DNA of 64,000 nt, from NCBI GenBank assembly GCA_004352715.1, contig SCFE01000032.1, forward strand, positions 463,978-527,977, read 5' to 3'. How positions within the stretch are numbered: position 1 is the stretch's first letter; every line of letters starts with the position of its first letter. This DNA comes from Hofstenia miamia (taxonomy: Eukaryota > Xenacoelomorpha > Acoela). The translations under genes were made by a program, and so were the position numbers. The notes below the pieces were generated by a model. That model had not been told where the DNA came from and made no database searches. It was given only the letters and a program-made list of their open reading frames with translations. Positions 1 through 10,613 of the stretch are shown piece after piece.

Positions 1-243
1 GAAATAAATGACGCTTCATACACTTTACGAACATGCAAACGTACTTCGAATGGTCCATCAAGCATTCCCTTTTGGGCGTTTTGTGAGTATTGGGATATAC
101 TTGCCCTGATTAACCAACACATTTGGAATTTATCCTTAACGAAAGCTGATTTCCCTAAACCATATAAACTTCCCAAAATTTCAAATGCCTTAAATTCAAA
201 TGATATTGTAATGTCACTCGGGTACAATCGGGACCTCTGTATT
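1..243 (+). pseudogene. LINE reverse transcriptase fragment (fingers region)
   Basis: Frame 1 is open from the left edge of the window to a stop at 241-243. The translation reads like the fingers region of a CR1/Jockey-type non-LTR reverse transcriptase: a SNGPSSIPFW stretch corresponds to the usual 'GPDGIP' motif, followed by an INQHIWNLSL segment and FPKPYKLPKIS, which matches the 'FP..WK...V.PI' pattern. No start codon or downstream catalytic motifs follow in frame, so this is a 5'- and 3'-truncated relic. The family assignment is from motif recall, not a search. Confidence 0.6.
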
Positions 244-323
244 TGATTGGTTGCACCTATTAGGCTGTAGCAACTATTAGCAAAGGCCTAGGGTCCAAAT
301 TAAACAATGGAGCCCCGGTTTTG

Positions 324-374
324 GGTAGCCAGGGAAACTGGTAGCGAGTATTAGCGAAAGTTTCCTTGGTTACC
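324..374. repeat. Imperfect hairpin
   Basis: The arms 324-339 and 359-374 are inverted repeats matching at 14 of 16 positions. The spacer carries GTAGCGAGTATTAGCGAAAG, and a related motif occurs just upstream at about 265-282. This may be the end of an unidentified mobile element. The rest of 244-739 shows no gene. Confidence 0.4.
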
Positions 375-739
375 GTCGATGTCTTTTATATTATATTAGT
401 TTTATATATTATATAATTTATGAACCTTTTGTAAAGTGTCTTGATTTGTTATGATATATTTCAATCTAATTTGCAATTATTTAATTTCGACATTAGTCAT
501 ATGAACTAGTGCTTTAATTGATTGTCCCCTCGTTTTCAATTCATGTTGCTTAACATAAACTTTGATCAACGAGGGAAAATTGTAAATACGATACAGGTAT
601 TAACTCAATTTTTATAAATACCTAGGACACATTGTAATTCAAGCAAAAAATCTATTAGCTTAGCTTAACACGAGTGTTGTCTTTTCTCTCACTGTGGTTT
701 TATCTTTTTGCTTTTTTATATTTCTTTATTTATACATAG

Positions 740-792
740 GTTAGGGACAAGGACATGCTAAATCATATATTTAGTATGTCCTTGGTTAGGGA
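740..792. mobile_element. 37-bp palindrome flanked by 8-bp direct repeats
   Basis: The direct repeat GTTAGGGA lies at 740-747 and 785-792. Between them is a 37-bp palindrome: left arm CAAGGACATGCTAAAT (748-763), loop CATAT, and a right arm complementary at 15 of 16 positions (769-784). The 8-bp duplication and CAAGG ends fit the hAT signature (YARNG ends, 8-bp TSD). The unit consists of almost nothing but terminal repeats. Confidence 0.55.
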
Positions 793-1240
793 TAACAAAC
801 TTTATTGTAATAGATAATACGAATTGAGACATGATGTAGGGTAGCACTATTTCCTCTAGGGAACACTTAGCTCATGGTAGAACTTCGGCGTGGTGCCATG
901 TGGAATTAGTGGACACAACTCTTTTTGAATCTAAAAAAGATAGTTATGTTCAATGACCAATCAGTTGTTTCGTTGAAACCAGAGGATGGCTAAGTTTATG
1001 CTTGTTTTTCTCACTGCTATGAAGAACCCCCTCTGATTCTACAATATTCGAGGAATATGCATTACGCCATTATATTTGAGGCATTTGAAAAAGCTGTTCA
1101 CCGTAAATATATTTCTCCTGCAATACTTAGTTGTGCTTACGTAATGCAATTTTCACATAAAAAGGTCAATGCACAGCTGATTGCTTACTAACAATGCAAC
1201 ATAAAATAATACAAATACAAAATGACAAGAATATGGATGA
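793..1240. other. No recognisable feature
   Basis: AT-rich sequence without a supported gene. Short in-frame stretches near 1080-1180 could be more of the decayed LINE that becomes recognisable at 1241, but no motif can be assigned. Confidence 0.4.
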
Positions 1241-1793
1241 TGCCCTGCAATTCTAACTGATTTTTCTAAAGCAGTTAACCAGCTTGACCAAGAAGTTGTT
1301 GCAGAAAAATATTGCCAATTCATTGAATCACCATATATATGTAAGTGGCTACATTCATTCACTACAGATCGTGAACAACGTCTAGTTTGGAAAGGTGTGT
1401 TACAGGAAACTCTAGTTATTAATTTGGGTTGCTGAAAGGAGCTGTTCGGGTTCAAACTTCCTTAACATAGCCTCAGTTTATTTAAGACCAATTACTCGAT
1501 TCGCAATAATTCCCAGATACGAGGATGATACTAATTTAATAATTTGATGCTTGAAAAAAGATGAACCACCAATTAATTGTAATGCAATGACTAATGAAGA
1601 ATTTAAAAGAATGTATGAATGGGCTGTTACCAATAATTTAAAATTTAATTCAAATAAATCTAAGCACTTACGCTTATGCATAAATCGTATACCCACTTGT
1701 AAGTGTGATTTGGAATGCATCAAATATGAAGAAGTATCTTCTTTTAAAATATTAGGAATTACTATTGATTCAATAAACACGCGTCTAAGCTAA
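1241..1793 (+). pseudogene. Decayed LINE reverse transcriptase (motifs A to thumb)
   Basis: Three frames together give the core of a non-LTR reverse transcriptase. At 1253-1434 LTDFSKAVNQLD is the motif A region, followed by WLHSFTTDREQRLV, which matches the 'WL.SF..DR.Q.V' segment before motif B. At 1518-1529 YEDD stands for the catalytic YADD of motif C. From 1551 to 1793 the thumb follows with NNLKFNSNKSKHLRL and SFKILGITID, which match the usual 'N.LK.N..Kt..l' and 'V..fk.LGi.iD'. Frameshifts and loss of the motif B region show that it is inactive. Its C-terminal continuation appears at 2385 after about 590 bp of other sequence. Confidence 0.65.
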
Positions 1794-2384
1794 TTGGCTT
1801 GTTCACGTGATAGTTAGCTTTTAGCGTGAAAAATTAACATTGAAGCTATGCTGTCCTTCTTTATAAATACATATTTATATGCGCCTAAGACTTTAATTAT
1901 AGTAAAATTAATGCAATAATAGGGAATTTTGGCAAAAAATTGTAAAAAGTACCTTCTATGCATGGTAACAGGGCCATTGAAATTCCGTTACCATGTAGAA
2001 CCAATTAGTTTCTTAATATTTAATTAAATATTTCAACTATGCCATTATTTGCTGATAAGATAGTGTACTAACACTAAATGAACATAACATTTATCATATA
2101 TTATTTTATAGAGAAACAGGAAGTTATGATGTAAATGATAAATACTGGTAAAAGTGATGCTAACTTTTTGAAATTCCGTAACCGACTAGATCAAAGAAAA
2201 GTTAATTTTTTGAAAAAAAATTCTGTTTCATTGATGAACCTACTAAGGAGTCACAATTGACACATTTGAATAAAAAAATAATTCGTTATTGAATGAGTAG
2301 CATCCATTTTAACATGGAAAACGACATTCCATTACTGCTTGACTAACGCCTAATATTTTTCCTGAATTCGATAAACTATATTTT
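1794..2384. other. Unassigned insert within a LINE relic
   Basis: This stretch separates the thumb and the C-terminal part of the same kind of LINE. It holds a short hairpin (CATGGTAAC about 1964 and GTTACCATG about 1992) but no coding motif. It may be a later insertion. Confidence 0.3.
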
Positions 2385-2799
2385 TGAAGATCTTAAAACT
2401 GCAGAATGTTCAAACCAATCTAGAACCAAAGTATTTGAAGCTTTAGCGTTAAGTAGAATCAGCTACTGTTTGAGTGTATAAGGCAGTAATCTAAGTATTT
2501 TGACAAAACTTAATAAATACCTTTTCAAAATTTTCAGAAAGAATTGTTACATCATTTATGAAATGATATTTAAACGGAATCTTACCAACAACTACAGAAT
2601 AATTAAAAATACTAGACATCCATTAAATGAAGAATTCTTAAGTCATAAAAAACTTCCTACAATTACAATATCTAATCTCACAATGTTTCTAACATTAGTT
2701 AGAACAGAAGCATTTACAAGATCTTTTGTCAATGCTATCATATGGTACACAATAAATGTTTATTCACTCTCTAAGAAACAGAAAAGAAATTACTATTGA
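2385..2799 (+). pseudogene. LINE C-terminal relic
   Basis: The translation reads KVFEALALSRISYCLSV followed by a stop where Trp is expected, then LTKLNKYLFKIFRKN. This matches the region after the reverse transcriptase thumb in CR1/Jockey/R1-like LINEs ('y.al..S.l.Y...vWG......l..lq.k..R'). The open part at 2500-2799 lacks a known domain. Probably the 3' continuation of the relic at 1241-1793. Confidence 0.5.
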
Positions 2800-3200
2800 T
2801 AAATGCATGAAAAAAATTCTCTGGAATTTTGATATTTTTAATTTTAAGTTTGTTTCATATATGTATATGTATAGATAAGCATCAGCTGTATTTGGTGTGA
2901 TGTTAATTAAAAATGTTGTTAATGTTGTTGTTCTCGTCCTCCATCTACGCGATGTACTGTCATATGCTTTCATGTAGGAAAGGCAATAATGAGACTAAAA
3001 AAGTATTGCATTAACCCTTTCTTCTGCAATTCTCCACCACTGCCTTGTCTATTAGCAACTGATATGATCAACCTGCTCTACTTTAAGTAAGATGATCACG
3101 GAAGTTAGCAATTTCTAAGTTGATGGAAGACAAGTTATTGGCCTGGAGTTACCTTTCTTCCATCCTTCTGTATCAGAAATGTCTTTCATGAACATACATG
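2800..3200. other. No recognisable feature
   Basis: AT-rich; no coding or repeat signal beyond low complexity. Confidence 0.4.
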
Positions 3201-3203
3201 AAT

Positions 3204-3257
3204 TTATTATTATTATTATTATTTTTACTACTGTTGTTATTATTATTATTATTATTA
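3204..3257. repeat. (ATT)n microsatellite
   Basis: A run of ATT units with one interruption (TTTTACTACTGTTG). It directly precedes the 5' truncation point of the LINE that starts at about 3258. Confidence 0.85.
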
Positions 3258-5358
3258 AGAAGCGTCGGGTTAAGATTAAAGCAATTAAATTTCCTTTTTC
3301 AAACACCGACGATAATCAAGTCCTTGAACTAGTATCAATTAAACGAGAATTATTTGATCTTGCAAAATCCGAGCCGACAAAGACTAATTGGACCAATTAC
3401 GAAAAAATCAAAGAAAGTAATAGAGCAATGAAGAACAAAAAATTTAACAAAAGCTCGGCAAAAATTCCTTAATCAATTAAATTCTACTCGAGAAAAATGG
3501 TGATACATCCATAATTTATTGAAAATCTAAAGGTCTTTTATTTCTAAATAAATGAATTAAACATCAATAATACTACTCAAATACTAAATCATTTAAATTA
3601 AACATTCAAAGAACTTGGAAATTTCAATTTCCCATCTTATAAGAAAAAACAAAATTCTGATAATCTCAAACAATCAAAACAATTTTCCTTTAGACTTGCT
3701 ACAATCAATGAATTAGAAAACATTGTTAAAAAACTTGATACCAACAAATCAACCGCTTCTTATAATCTCCCATTTTTTATTATTAAACGTTTTTTTCCTA
3801 TTTTTGGAGAACAATTATTAGTCGCATTTAATCAATGTATTATTGATTGTGAATTTCCAGACTTACTAAAAAAATCGGATATAACTCCTATATATAAAAA
3901 AGGTGACAACCTAAACGCAAAAAATTATAGACCCATTTGTATTACACATCCTTTTAGCAAACTCTTTGAAAAACTGTTGTATATTCAAATAAACGCATTC
4001 CTAAAATCTGAAAACATCCTATCGAATAAGCAATTTGGTTTTCGTGCTGGGCATAGCACCCAGGACGCAATTTTATCGATCACGCAACAAATTAAGTCTA
4101 ATATATCTCATAATAACTGCAGTTGTGTAGCATTACTAGATTTAAGTAAGGCATTCAATTCAATGAATTTCGATATCTTGCAAGACAAGCTTATAAATTA
4201 TAATTTTGGTGTTAACTCAATTAATTTAATCATGAACTTCTTAAAAAATAGACAGCAGCGTGTAATATTAAACAGTAAAAAATCAAGTTACTGTACTTGG
4301 CCCTATTTTATTTGCAATTTTTGTAAATGATATAATAAAACATGTTAAACACAGCGAAATTTACCAATATGCCGACGACACATGCCTAATACGTACTGCA
4401 AAAAATGCTTTTGATGCTGCAAAAAATCTCCAAACAAATATAGAAAAATTAAACAATTATTTTACTAATAATCAACTGAAACTAAATATTGAAAAAACTC
4501 AATTTATAATTTTTTCACCGAAGGTACAAAGAAATCTAATAAATGATATAGAACTAAAGATGAATAATGAGTCAATAAAGCAAAGTGAATCAGTCAGCTA
4601 TTTAGGAGTGGTGATAGATAATGAATTAAAATTTGAAAAATTTCTATTTCTACTGAATAAGATTAGATATCTTTATCACTTACGCAATGTAATATCAAGC
4701 AATTATCATAAACAACTGATACATGCTTTCTGTTTGTCTCATTTTCAATACTGTTCTTTTCTTTTAACTAACCTAAATTCGAAACATCGTATGCTTCTAT
4801 CAAAGACATTTAATTGGTGTATAAAAACTCTAAACTTTGCACAAAAGCATGACGAAGCATCAGTATATCGTAATAAATATAAAATATTATCTCCGTTCTA
4901 TCAAATTCATATGCATATGCTATCTATCTTATTTAAATTCAAATCTCTACAAACATCTCTCCTTTTCCTTAATGACTATATTAAATTAAATGAGCGATCG
5001 CAAAAATTTTTTAGTTTAGATAAAAATTATAATGGCTTTCATCACATATCAATAAAATTGTGGAATAATTTAGATTATGAAACGCGAATAGAAAAAAACT
5101 ATAAAAAGTTTAGAAAAAAATTGAAACAATTTCTTCTAATAAAACAGTATACATTAGGGGACTGTAATCCACTTCATGCATTCGAAACATACATCCAACA
5201 TTGAGCACCTACACAAACATCCACTCAAACATTGATTATATTATTATATATTGTACATAGTAATTTGTAGTTATTTGTTGATGTTTATTTTTTTGTCATG
5301 TGTTAGTTTGTAGATCTTGTATACATATATTGCGCAATAAATTTGCTCTGACTCTTAA
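3258..5358 (+). mobile_element. Truncated non-LTR retrotransposon (CR1/Jockey-like)
   Basis: A 5'-truncated LINE. The part 3258-3560 encodes the linker between endonuclease and reverse transcriptase (KRELFDLAKSEPT, then ARQKFLNQLNSTREKW after a frameshift). The reverse transcriptase follows at 3602-5204, then a short 3' UTR that ends in GCAATAAATTTGCTCTGACT (5334-5353). A second copy of the same 3' end, differing at one of 23 positions, lies at 53193-53215. The endonuclease is missing, as is usual for 5'-truncated copies. Confidence 0.75.
3602..5204 (+). pseudogene. LINE reverse transcriptase, one frameshift
   Basis: Open from 3602 to 4330, then in another frame from 4293 to 5204, with no other stops. 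Visible motifs in order are NYRPICITHPFSKLFEKL, NKQFGFRAGHSTQDAI, motif A LLDLSKAFNS, then LGPILFAIFVNDI of motif B, and catalytic YADD at 4368-4379. The thumb carries NNQLKLNIEKTQFIIF and VSYLGVVID, and the C-terminal region has IKLWNNL. At the frameshift the canonical 'GVPQGS' of motif B is absent, so a small deletion removed it and changed frame. Otherwise it is nearly intact, which suggests a fairly young insertion. Its function would have been target-primed reverse transcription of its own RNA. Confidence 0.8.
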
Positions 5359-5359
5359 T

Positions 5360-6375
5360 ATGTCAGCTCTTGCTGAGAATGGTCGTGTTTCTCTCACTCT
5401 CACAGAAGCAATTCGCAGCTAGCTGTTTGGTGGCATTGCAACCCTTGATGAGGTTTGCACTTTGATAAAAAACAAAAAGAAAACACCACAACATTAAATG
5501 TTTGCTCGACTAAATCAAGAAAACTCCGCCGAAGCTCTTCTCTTTATCTTAAACTCTTCACCATCCACACCCACAAATGCTGAATAAACACCGCAAAAGT
5601 CACTCTCTCAACCCACAACTCCTCAAAAGGAAATCACCATCACTCCACCAAGTGTGCCAAACTGTTTTCCTTTCCCAGAATATCGCCTGTACTGCAAAAG
5701 CAGACAAAATCAAACGTCAAACCACCCGAAAAGAAGATGAAAACAGGAACAACCGCATTCATCATAGGAAGCGAAATCCTCAAAAAAGTTCGTACACGTC
5801 TTCAAGAAAAATCGCGCAATACAAAAATACACATGTCGACATTGTAATGCTCAACTCCAGTCTTATCGGTGTGCTCAATTCCAGTCCCTACACGTTCCGC
5901 TCAAAGTATAATCAATGAAATGTAAGGAAGAAATTCACACCTATCACCACATCTACCTCTTTGAAATCATCCCTGTCTGTGCTGATCATAATCTTTCAAA
6001 GAACTTCGGAATTAAGTACTGCAATGAAATCATAAGAAGCTTCTCTCAACGTCGTCTTAGTGTCATTCCAGTCTTTGATCATTTCCGCCGCGCTTTATAA
6101 ATTCCACTCTTCTTGCGTATGATGGCATCCACCTATCTGATAAAGGTCTCTCAGTCTTCAGCCGTAATCTAAGGAACTTCTTTCACACTTCTTAAACTGT
6201 CCCAAATCAAAATGGCTCCTTGTATCAACCCACAATTTCCTACGCCAACGCAGCATCATACAACACACGCTGTGCCTTATTGCCAACCCCCCTCTGTTCA
6301 TCCCAATATACACCGCCTCCCTATTTCAATGAACAACGTAAACTTTTGGAACGTATTGTTTGTATTTATATTGCT
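5360..6375 (+). pseudogene. ORF1-like protein relic with SGNH/esterase domain
   Basis: Read across several frameshifts, this stretch starts with MSALAENGRVSLTLTEAIRS. At about 5755-5835 it gives AFIIGSEILKKV, resembling block I of SGNH hydrolases ('IIGdSil'). At about 5940-6090 it gives EIIPVCADHNLSKNF and SVIPVFDHF, and at about 6118-6180 YDGIHLSDKGLSVFSRNL, resembling the Asp-His block near the C-terminus. The tail is rich in Tyr, Pro and Asn. Esterase domains are known in ORF1 of some CR1-like LINEs; a link to a LINE here is inference. It begins exactly where the upstream LINE ends. Stops and frameshifts make it non-functional. Confidence 0.5.
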
Positions 6376-6499
6376 ACTTAAAAATGTAAAACTATATTAT
6401 ATACACATGAGACAACCACGCATATATGCAAACAAACTGCATTATCAACACTACTATAACATATCAATGATATTTAATAAATCTTTTCCTACTTTAAAT

Positions 6500-6569
6500 T
6501 TTACCGGATATCCGGATCCGCTTATGAAATTGCCAATTTTACTGGATACCGGATTCCGCAACATCCTTA
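6500..6569. mobile_element. hAT-type terminal fragment
   Basis: It contains ATACCGGA-type subterminal repeats and ends in CCGCAACATCCTTA, which read in reverse begins TAAGGATG. The same arrangement occurs at the right end of the hAT element at 46372-47755. The partner end was not found. The sequence 6570-7080 shows no gene. Confidence 0.45.
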
Positions 6570-7080
6570 GAAATTTCTAATGGAACGAAACACTTTCTGC
6601 TTAGATCAATTTTTTGCGCTAATTACAAAAATGATACTCATTTGCCTTCTAGACGTCTACATCCAGAGGAATTTTATATTTTTAAAAATCAAGGTTTTTT
6701 TACTTTTTCTAGTATTATTTTCTGTGTGTAACTAAATGAAAATTAAATAGCCAAGTAAATTATTCATAAAATCAAGACAACGTTTTACTTGATGCTTTAC
6801 CACCCATTTGCACACAAATATTGACAATTTAATTAAAAAATCGTTAAAAGAGAAAAATATAGACTAGATTTTATGCACAAACAACTTGTATAAACGAAAT
6901 ATGACCAGTTAACATAGATTTCAAATTTTCAATAGCCAACAACAATCAGCAAGCATTCGTTCATCTGCTCTATCACTGTATCAGCTTTCGATACCTAATG
7001 GAAGCGTTCTCCATGTTGATCGCTAATTTTCCCAAGATTGTCTGGGAAAAAAGAACTATGACTGTCCAGAAAATAAATTT

Positions 7081-7900
7081 TCAGCAACATATTAACATTT
7101 CTGTGATCTGAAAGTCATTCGATCGATAGCTGCCAAGAAAATTTTGCTTTACGTTGATAATGGTGACCCATGCTCGCAACTCACTCTGACTAAGAACAGA
7201 TTTAAACTTCTTATTCTTCATTAGTTTGACAATATCGGGTCCAACGAGGATTCCTTCACTTATTTTTGCACTTGAAAATCGTGGAAAGAGTTCGTGCAAT
7301 ACTTTTTTAGTTTCATTATTGTCTTTCAAAGCTTTGATGAAGTTTTTCACAATTCCAAGTAAAATATGCAGACGCTGAAGCAATATACGTTGTTTATGGA
7401 CCAATGGCGTTTGCTTAATATTTTTTTCACGAATGATAAATACGTTCCTTAATGGCCAGTCTGATCAAACATGGCGTTGGGATTGAAACCGTCTAACCCA
7501 TAGACACAAAAAGCACCCATGTTTTACATAGCCTAGTTGAATTCCAGTCAATAAGGCAATAATTTTTAAATCTCCAACATTCCATTGGTATCTCTCATAA
7601 TGAATCAGTTGCAACATAGATTTGATCACTTCGTAGCTTTCTTTGCTGCCTAGAATAGACCACTGGAACTGCAGGAAGCTGATTGGCTGTATGAAGAAAG
7701 ACTTTCATACTAGACTTTGAGCCCTCAAGAAATAGCCACCAATCGGTCCTTATATTTGAATTTATTCCAATTGCTTGAATCAATCCATTGATGTCAGAGC
7801 AATAAACCATTTTCCACGTTTCATTGAAAGAGAAGTATAGAACATATTTTTTTTCACGATGCCTGTACACTGTAATTTGGGTATCTGGCTTTAGAACGCC
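7081..7900 (-). pseudogene. Repeat-associated protein relic of unknown class
   Basis: Reading on the - strand from about 7870 down to 7081 gives RTDWWLFLEGSKSSMKVFLH, then after frameshifts (about 7595-7404) LQRLHILLGIVKNFIKAL and SSAKISEGILVGPDIVKLM. From memory, a high-copy protein family in arthropod genomes carries the same 'K..EGI.VGP.I..LM' block and 'L..LH.KLG..KNF.KA' block. It is usually left as uncharacterised and is probably part of a mobile element. Two or more frameshifts break this copy. I cannot assign a catalytic function. No stretch of host exon structure is evident around it. Confidence 0.45.
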
Positions 7901-8045
7901 ATAAGTTTTAGTAACCTAGACATCATTTATGAATATTTGCAGTAAAAACAAATTGGACTATAATAGTATTTTTCAAGGATTAAGAAGAATTTCTTAGCAT
8001 GTATTAATGTTAAAACTAATGAATTAAATTCTGCAATAGTGGAAT

Positions 8046-8507
8046 TGCCAAAGCGCAAAACAAGCTCAAAAAAGCCTATAAACCAAAAATTATATTAAAA
8101 AGCAAATTTCTACATCAAAAAGATTGGTCATTAAACAATAAGGAATGTAAAACTCTTATCAGTAATATTGAAAAAACCATTAACAATATTGAAAATGAAA
8201 ATGAACATTTTGTTCAACAACTTAGTGTCACTACCAATAATGACATTATATTATTCTGTGAATCTGAAAAGAAAATAAATGTAATCGAAAGAGAACTTAC
8301 AAAAATAAATAATGTAACTATTAAAAAATCTACAAAATTTTTACCCAAATTAAAATTATCGAGCACTCCTTTATATAAAGAAACTGAAAATTGTGATTTG
8401 TTTATCAAAAGGATGTTTGATAGCAACAGCACACTTCTAAAAAATTTAAGGAAGAGGATGTATCAGTTGTTTTTATTAAATCAAATAAGTTTAACTCCAT
8501 GGACATA
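8046..8507 (+). pseudogene. LINE ORF1-like acidic/coiled segment
   Basis: An open frame without Met, translated as a Lys/Glu/Asn-rich helical protein (KDWSLNNKECKTLISNIEK, then NNIENENEHFVQQL and KKINVIERELTKI). Composition and position, about 90 bp upstream of zinc-knuckle and endonuclease coding sequence, suggest the N-terminal part of a LINE ORF1. No defined motif is present, so the call rests on context. Confidence 0.4.
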
Positions 8508-8596
8508 ATTATAAAAACAACGCCACAATTAAGAACAGTATTTATTACAAATAAAATTAAACAATACTAAAAATTAATGATCATCATTATATAAAG

Positions 8597-8716
8597 ATGA
8601 GTTCGAAATGTGGGAAATATGGACATACATTAAAGACTTGTTTAAATGAAACATTTAACTGCATTTATTGTATAAATGAACATTTTTATAAAGATTGCCC
8701 ATTTAAAAAAATATAG
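8597..8716 (+). pseudogene. Gag-like zinc knuckles of LINE ORF1
   Basis: A 39-codon reading frame that starts MSSKCGKYGHTLKTC and continues with CIYCINEHFYKDCP. These are two CCHC-type knuckles; the first lacks one Cys, the second has spacing C-x2-C-x3-H-x4-C. Such knuckles close ORF1 of Jockey/I-like LINEs and bind nucleic acid. The endonuclease start follows 200 bp downstream. Confidence 0.55.
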
Positions 8717-8904
8717 AGAAACAATTTTGCATAAATTGCTCTAAGTCTGAAAAATTTAAAAACTAACCATCTACTCATAGTGCATTTAACAAAAATTGTC
8801 CAATTTTTAAGGAATAATTAGATATTACTTAATGAAAACAAAAATAGATGAATAGATAAGGATAATATAGTATCTTATAGTAATCTAGAAAATAAATTAA
8901 ATAC

Positions 8905-9057
8905 CAACAAAAACAAATTAAAATTTGTGAATATTAATTTTCAAAGTATTACTAACAAATTTGATAAATTTTCTGATGTAATAAATAATTTTGATTTAAA
9001 TTTAATAATTGGAATAACTGAAACCTGGTTAACAAAGGAAGATAAATTACGGAAAGG
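8905..9057 (+). pseudogene. Start of an APE endonuclease of a LINE ORF2
   Basis: The translation FVNINFQSITNKFDKFSD, then DLNLIIGITETWLTKED, shows the first two conserved blocks of the apurinic-like endonuclease of LINE ORF2 ('iNaqSi.nK', 'lig.tETWL' with the catalytic Glu). It stops at 9058 where a different, RLE-type LINE begins, so only about 50 codons remain. Confidence 0.65.
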
Positions 9058-9837
9058 TTGAGGTTTAGGCGAGGCATATTCCAGGGAGACAGCTTAGCAC
9101 CACTACTGTTTGTAATTAGCTTAATCCCCATCACAGAAAAGACAGGTATAGGGTACACGTTGGAGAAGAATGGTAGAGCAGTGAGTCATCTGTGGTACAT
9201 GGACGACCTGAAGATGTATGCTAGTTCAAGGAAGATGTTGCAGAATCAAGTGGAGACATTGGAGAAGGCAAGCAGAGATTCTGGTTTGGAAATTGGATTA
9301 GGAAAGTGTGCGATGGTGACAATGAGCAGAGGCAACTGTATAGATGGAGATGGTTTGAGGACGAGCAGTGGGGATAAGATTGAGTAAGTCAAAGAGGGGC
9401 ACAAGTACTTAGGTGTGATAAAGAAAGATAGAACAGATCATGAGGAAATGAAGACGAGGTTAAGAAAAGAATAAAAGAGAAGAATAAGGAAAGTACTACA
9501 GAAGTCAGCATTAAATGGGCAGAATAGTATAAAGGCAATTAATACATGGGCTAAAGGAATATGTAGAAGAGCAACCTAAGGGGTTCGTACTGGAGGTCAC
9601 TAAGGAGTTAAGGAAGATAAGAACTGAGAGTGAAGGAAAGAAGGTATACCAGAGTAGGATGGAATCAGAGAGACAAACAAGGTAGAGGCAGAAGGCAATG
9701 CATGGAGAATACTGGAGGAACACAGAAATGTGTGACAGCAAAAGGAGCAACAAGTGGTTAAAGAAGGCAGGACTAAAACGAGAAACACAAGCACTGATAA
9801 TGGCAGTACAGGAGCAAGCAATAAGAACAAACTGGGT
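9056..9837 (+). pseudogene. RLE-type LINE: RT motifs B/C and thumb
   Basis: RGIFQGDSLAPLLF is motif B of the R2/R4-like reverse transcriptases and YMDDLKMYASS (about 9194-9226) is motif C. GLEIGLGKCAMV and HKYLGV follow in the thumb, after which KSALNGQNSIKAINTWA appears out of frame. From 9698 the linker before the zinc finger follows (KRSNKWLKKAGLKRETQALI). Stops at about 9385 and 9470 and a deletion near 9560 break it. It joins the relic APE endonuclease at 9056 directly and ends in an assembly N at 9838. Confidence 0.7.
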
Positions 9838-9900
9838 NGACAGCTTAGCACCACTACTGTTTGTAATTAGCTTAATCCCCATCACAGAAAAGACAGGTAN

Positions 9901-10612
9901 AGTGGTTAAAGAAGGCAGGACTAAAACGAGAAACACAAGCACTGATAATGGCAGTACAGGAGCAAGCAATAAGAACAAACTGGGTTAAGAAGCATATAGA
10001 CAGAAGAGTAGAAGTAAGTGATAAGTGTAGGCTATGCAAGAAAGAGGCGGAGAAAGTAGATCATCTGATAGCAGAGTGTGAGAAGTTGGCACAGAATGAG
10101 TATAAGTTCAGGGATGACAAGGTGGGAAGAATAGTACACTGGAGTTTGAGCAAGCAGCATGGGTTAGATTCAGGAGACAAGTGGTATGAGCACAGGCGTC
10201 ATAGAAAATGAGAAGGTTAACATAATGTGGGACTTCAACATACAGACAAGCAAGGTGATAAAAGCATGGACGCCAGAAATAGTAGTAGTAGACAAAGAGA
10301 AAAGATTGATAGATATAGCAGTACCAAAGGACAGAAACGTAGAAAGCAAGGAGAACGAGAAGATAGACAAGTACATGGAGTACATGGCAGAGGAAATAGA
10401 AAGGCTGTGGAAATTGAAGAAGGTTAAACTAGTCTCAGTGGTAGTAGGAGCACTAGGAGCAGTTAGTAAGTAGCATAAAAAGTACCTGAAGGAGTTGGGA
10501 GTACCAAAGTGGGGAGGGGCAGTAGCACGGAGGGCAGCATTGTTATGAACTGCTAGAGTCCTGAGGAAAGCTCTCAGACTCCCTGGGAACTGGTGAGTTC
10601 CCGAGCTGAAAG
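9901..10612 (+). pseudogene. RLE-type LINE: CCHC finger and restriction-like endonuclease
   Basis: After repeating the linker, the frame at 9948-10211 gives CRLCKKEAEKVDHLIAEC, the CCHC finger that precedes the restriction-like endonuclease of R2/R4-type LINEs. It continues with WSLSKQHGL and then, from 10186, GVIENEKVNIMWDFNIQT. The PD-(D/E)XK core is damaged: the usual 'RPDIVVVDKEKR' reads TPEIVVVDKEKR, and a few residues before IDIAVPKDRNVESKE are deleted. The tail SVVVGALGAVSK follows, with stops. In this family the endonuclease nicks the target and primes reverse transcription; this copy is dead. Confidence 0.7.
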
Positions 10613-10613
10613 N

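Noticed and set aside
590-720. Possible LTR (TATAAATA box, pyrimidine-rich end)
   Set aside because: No TG...CA boundaries, second LTR, primer binding site or gag-pol sequence could be found.
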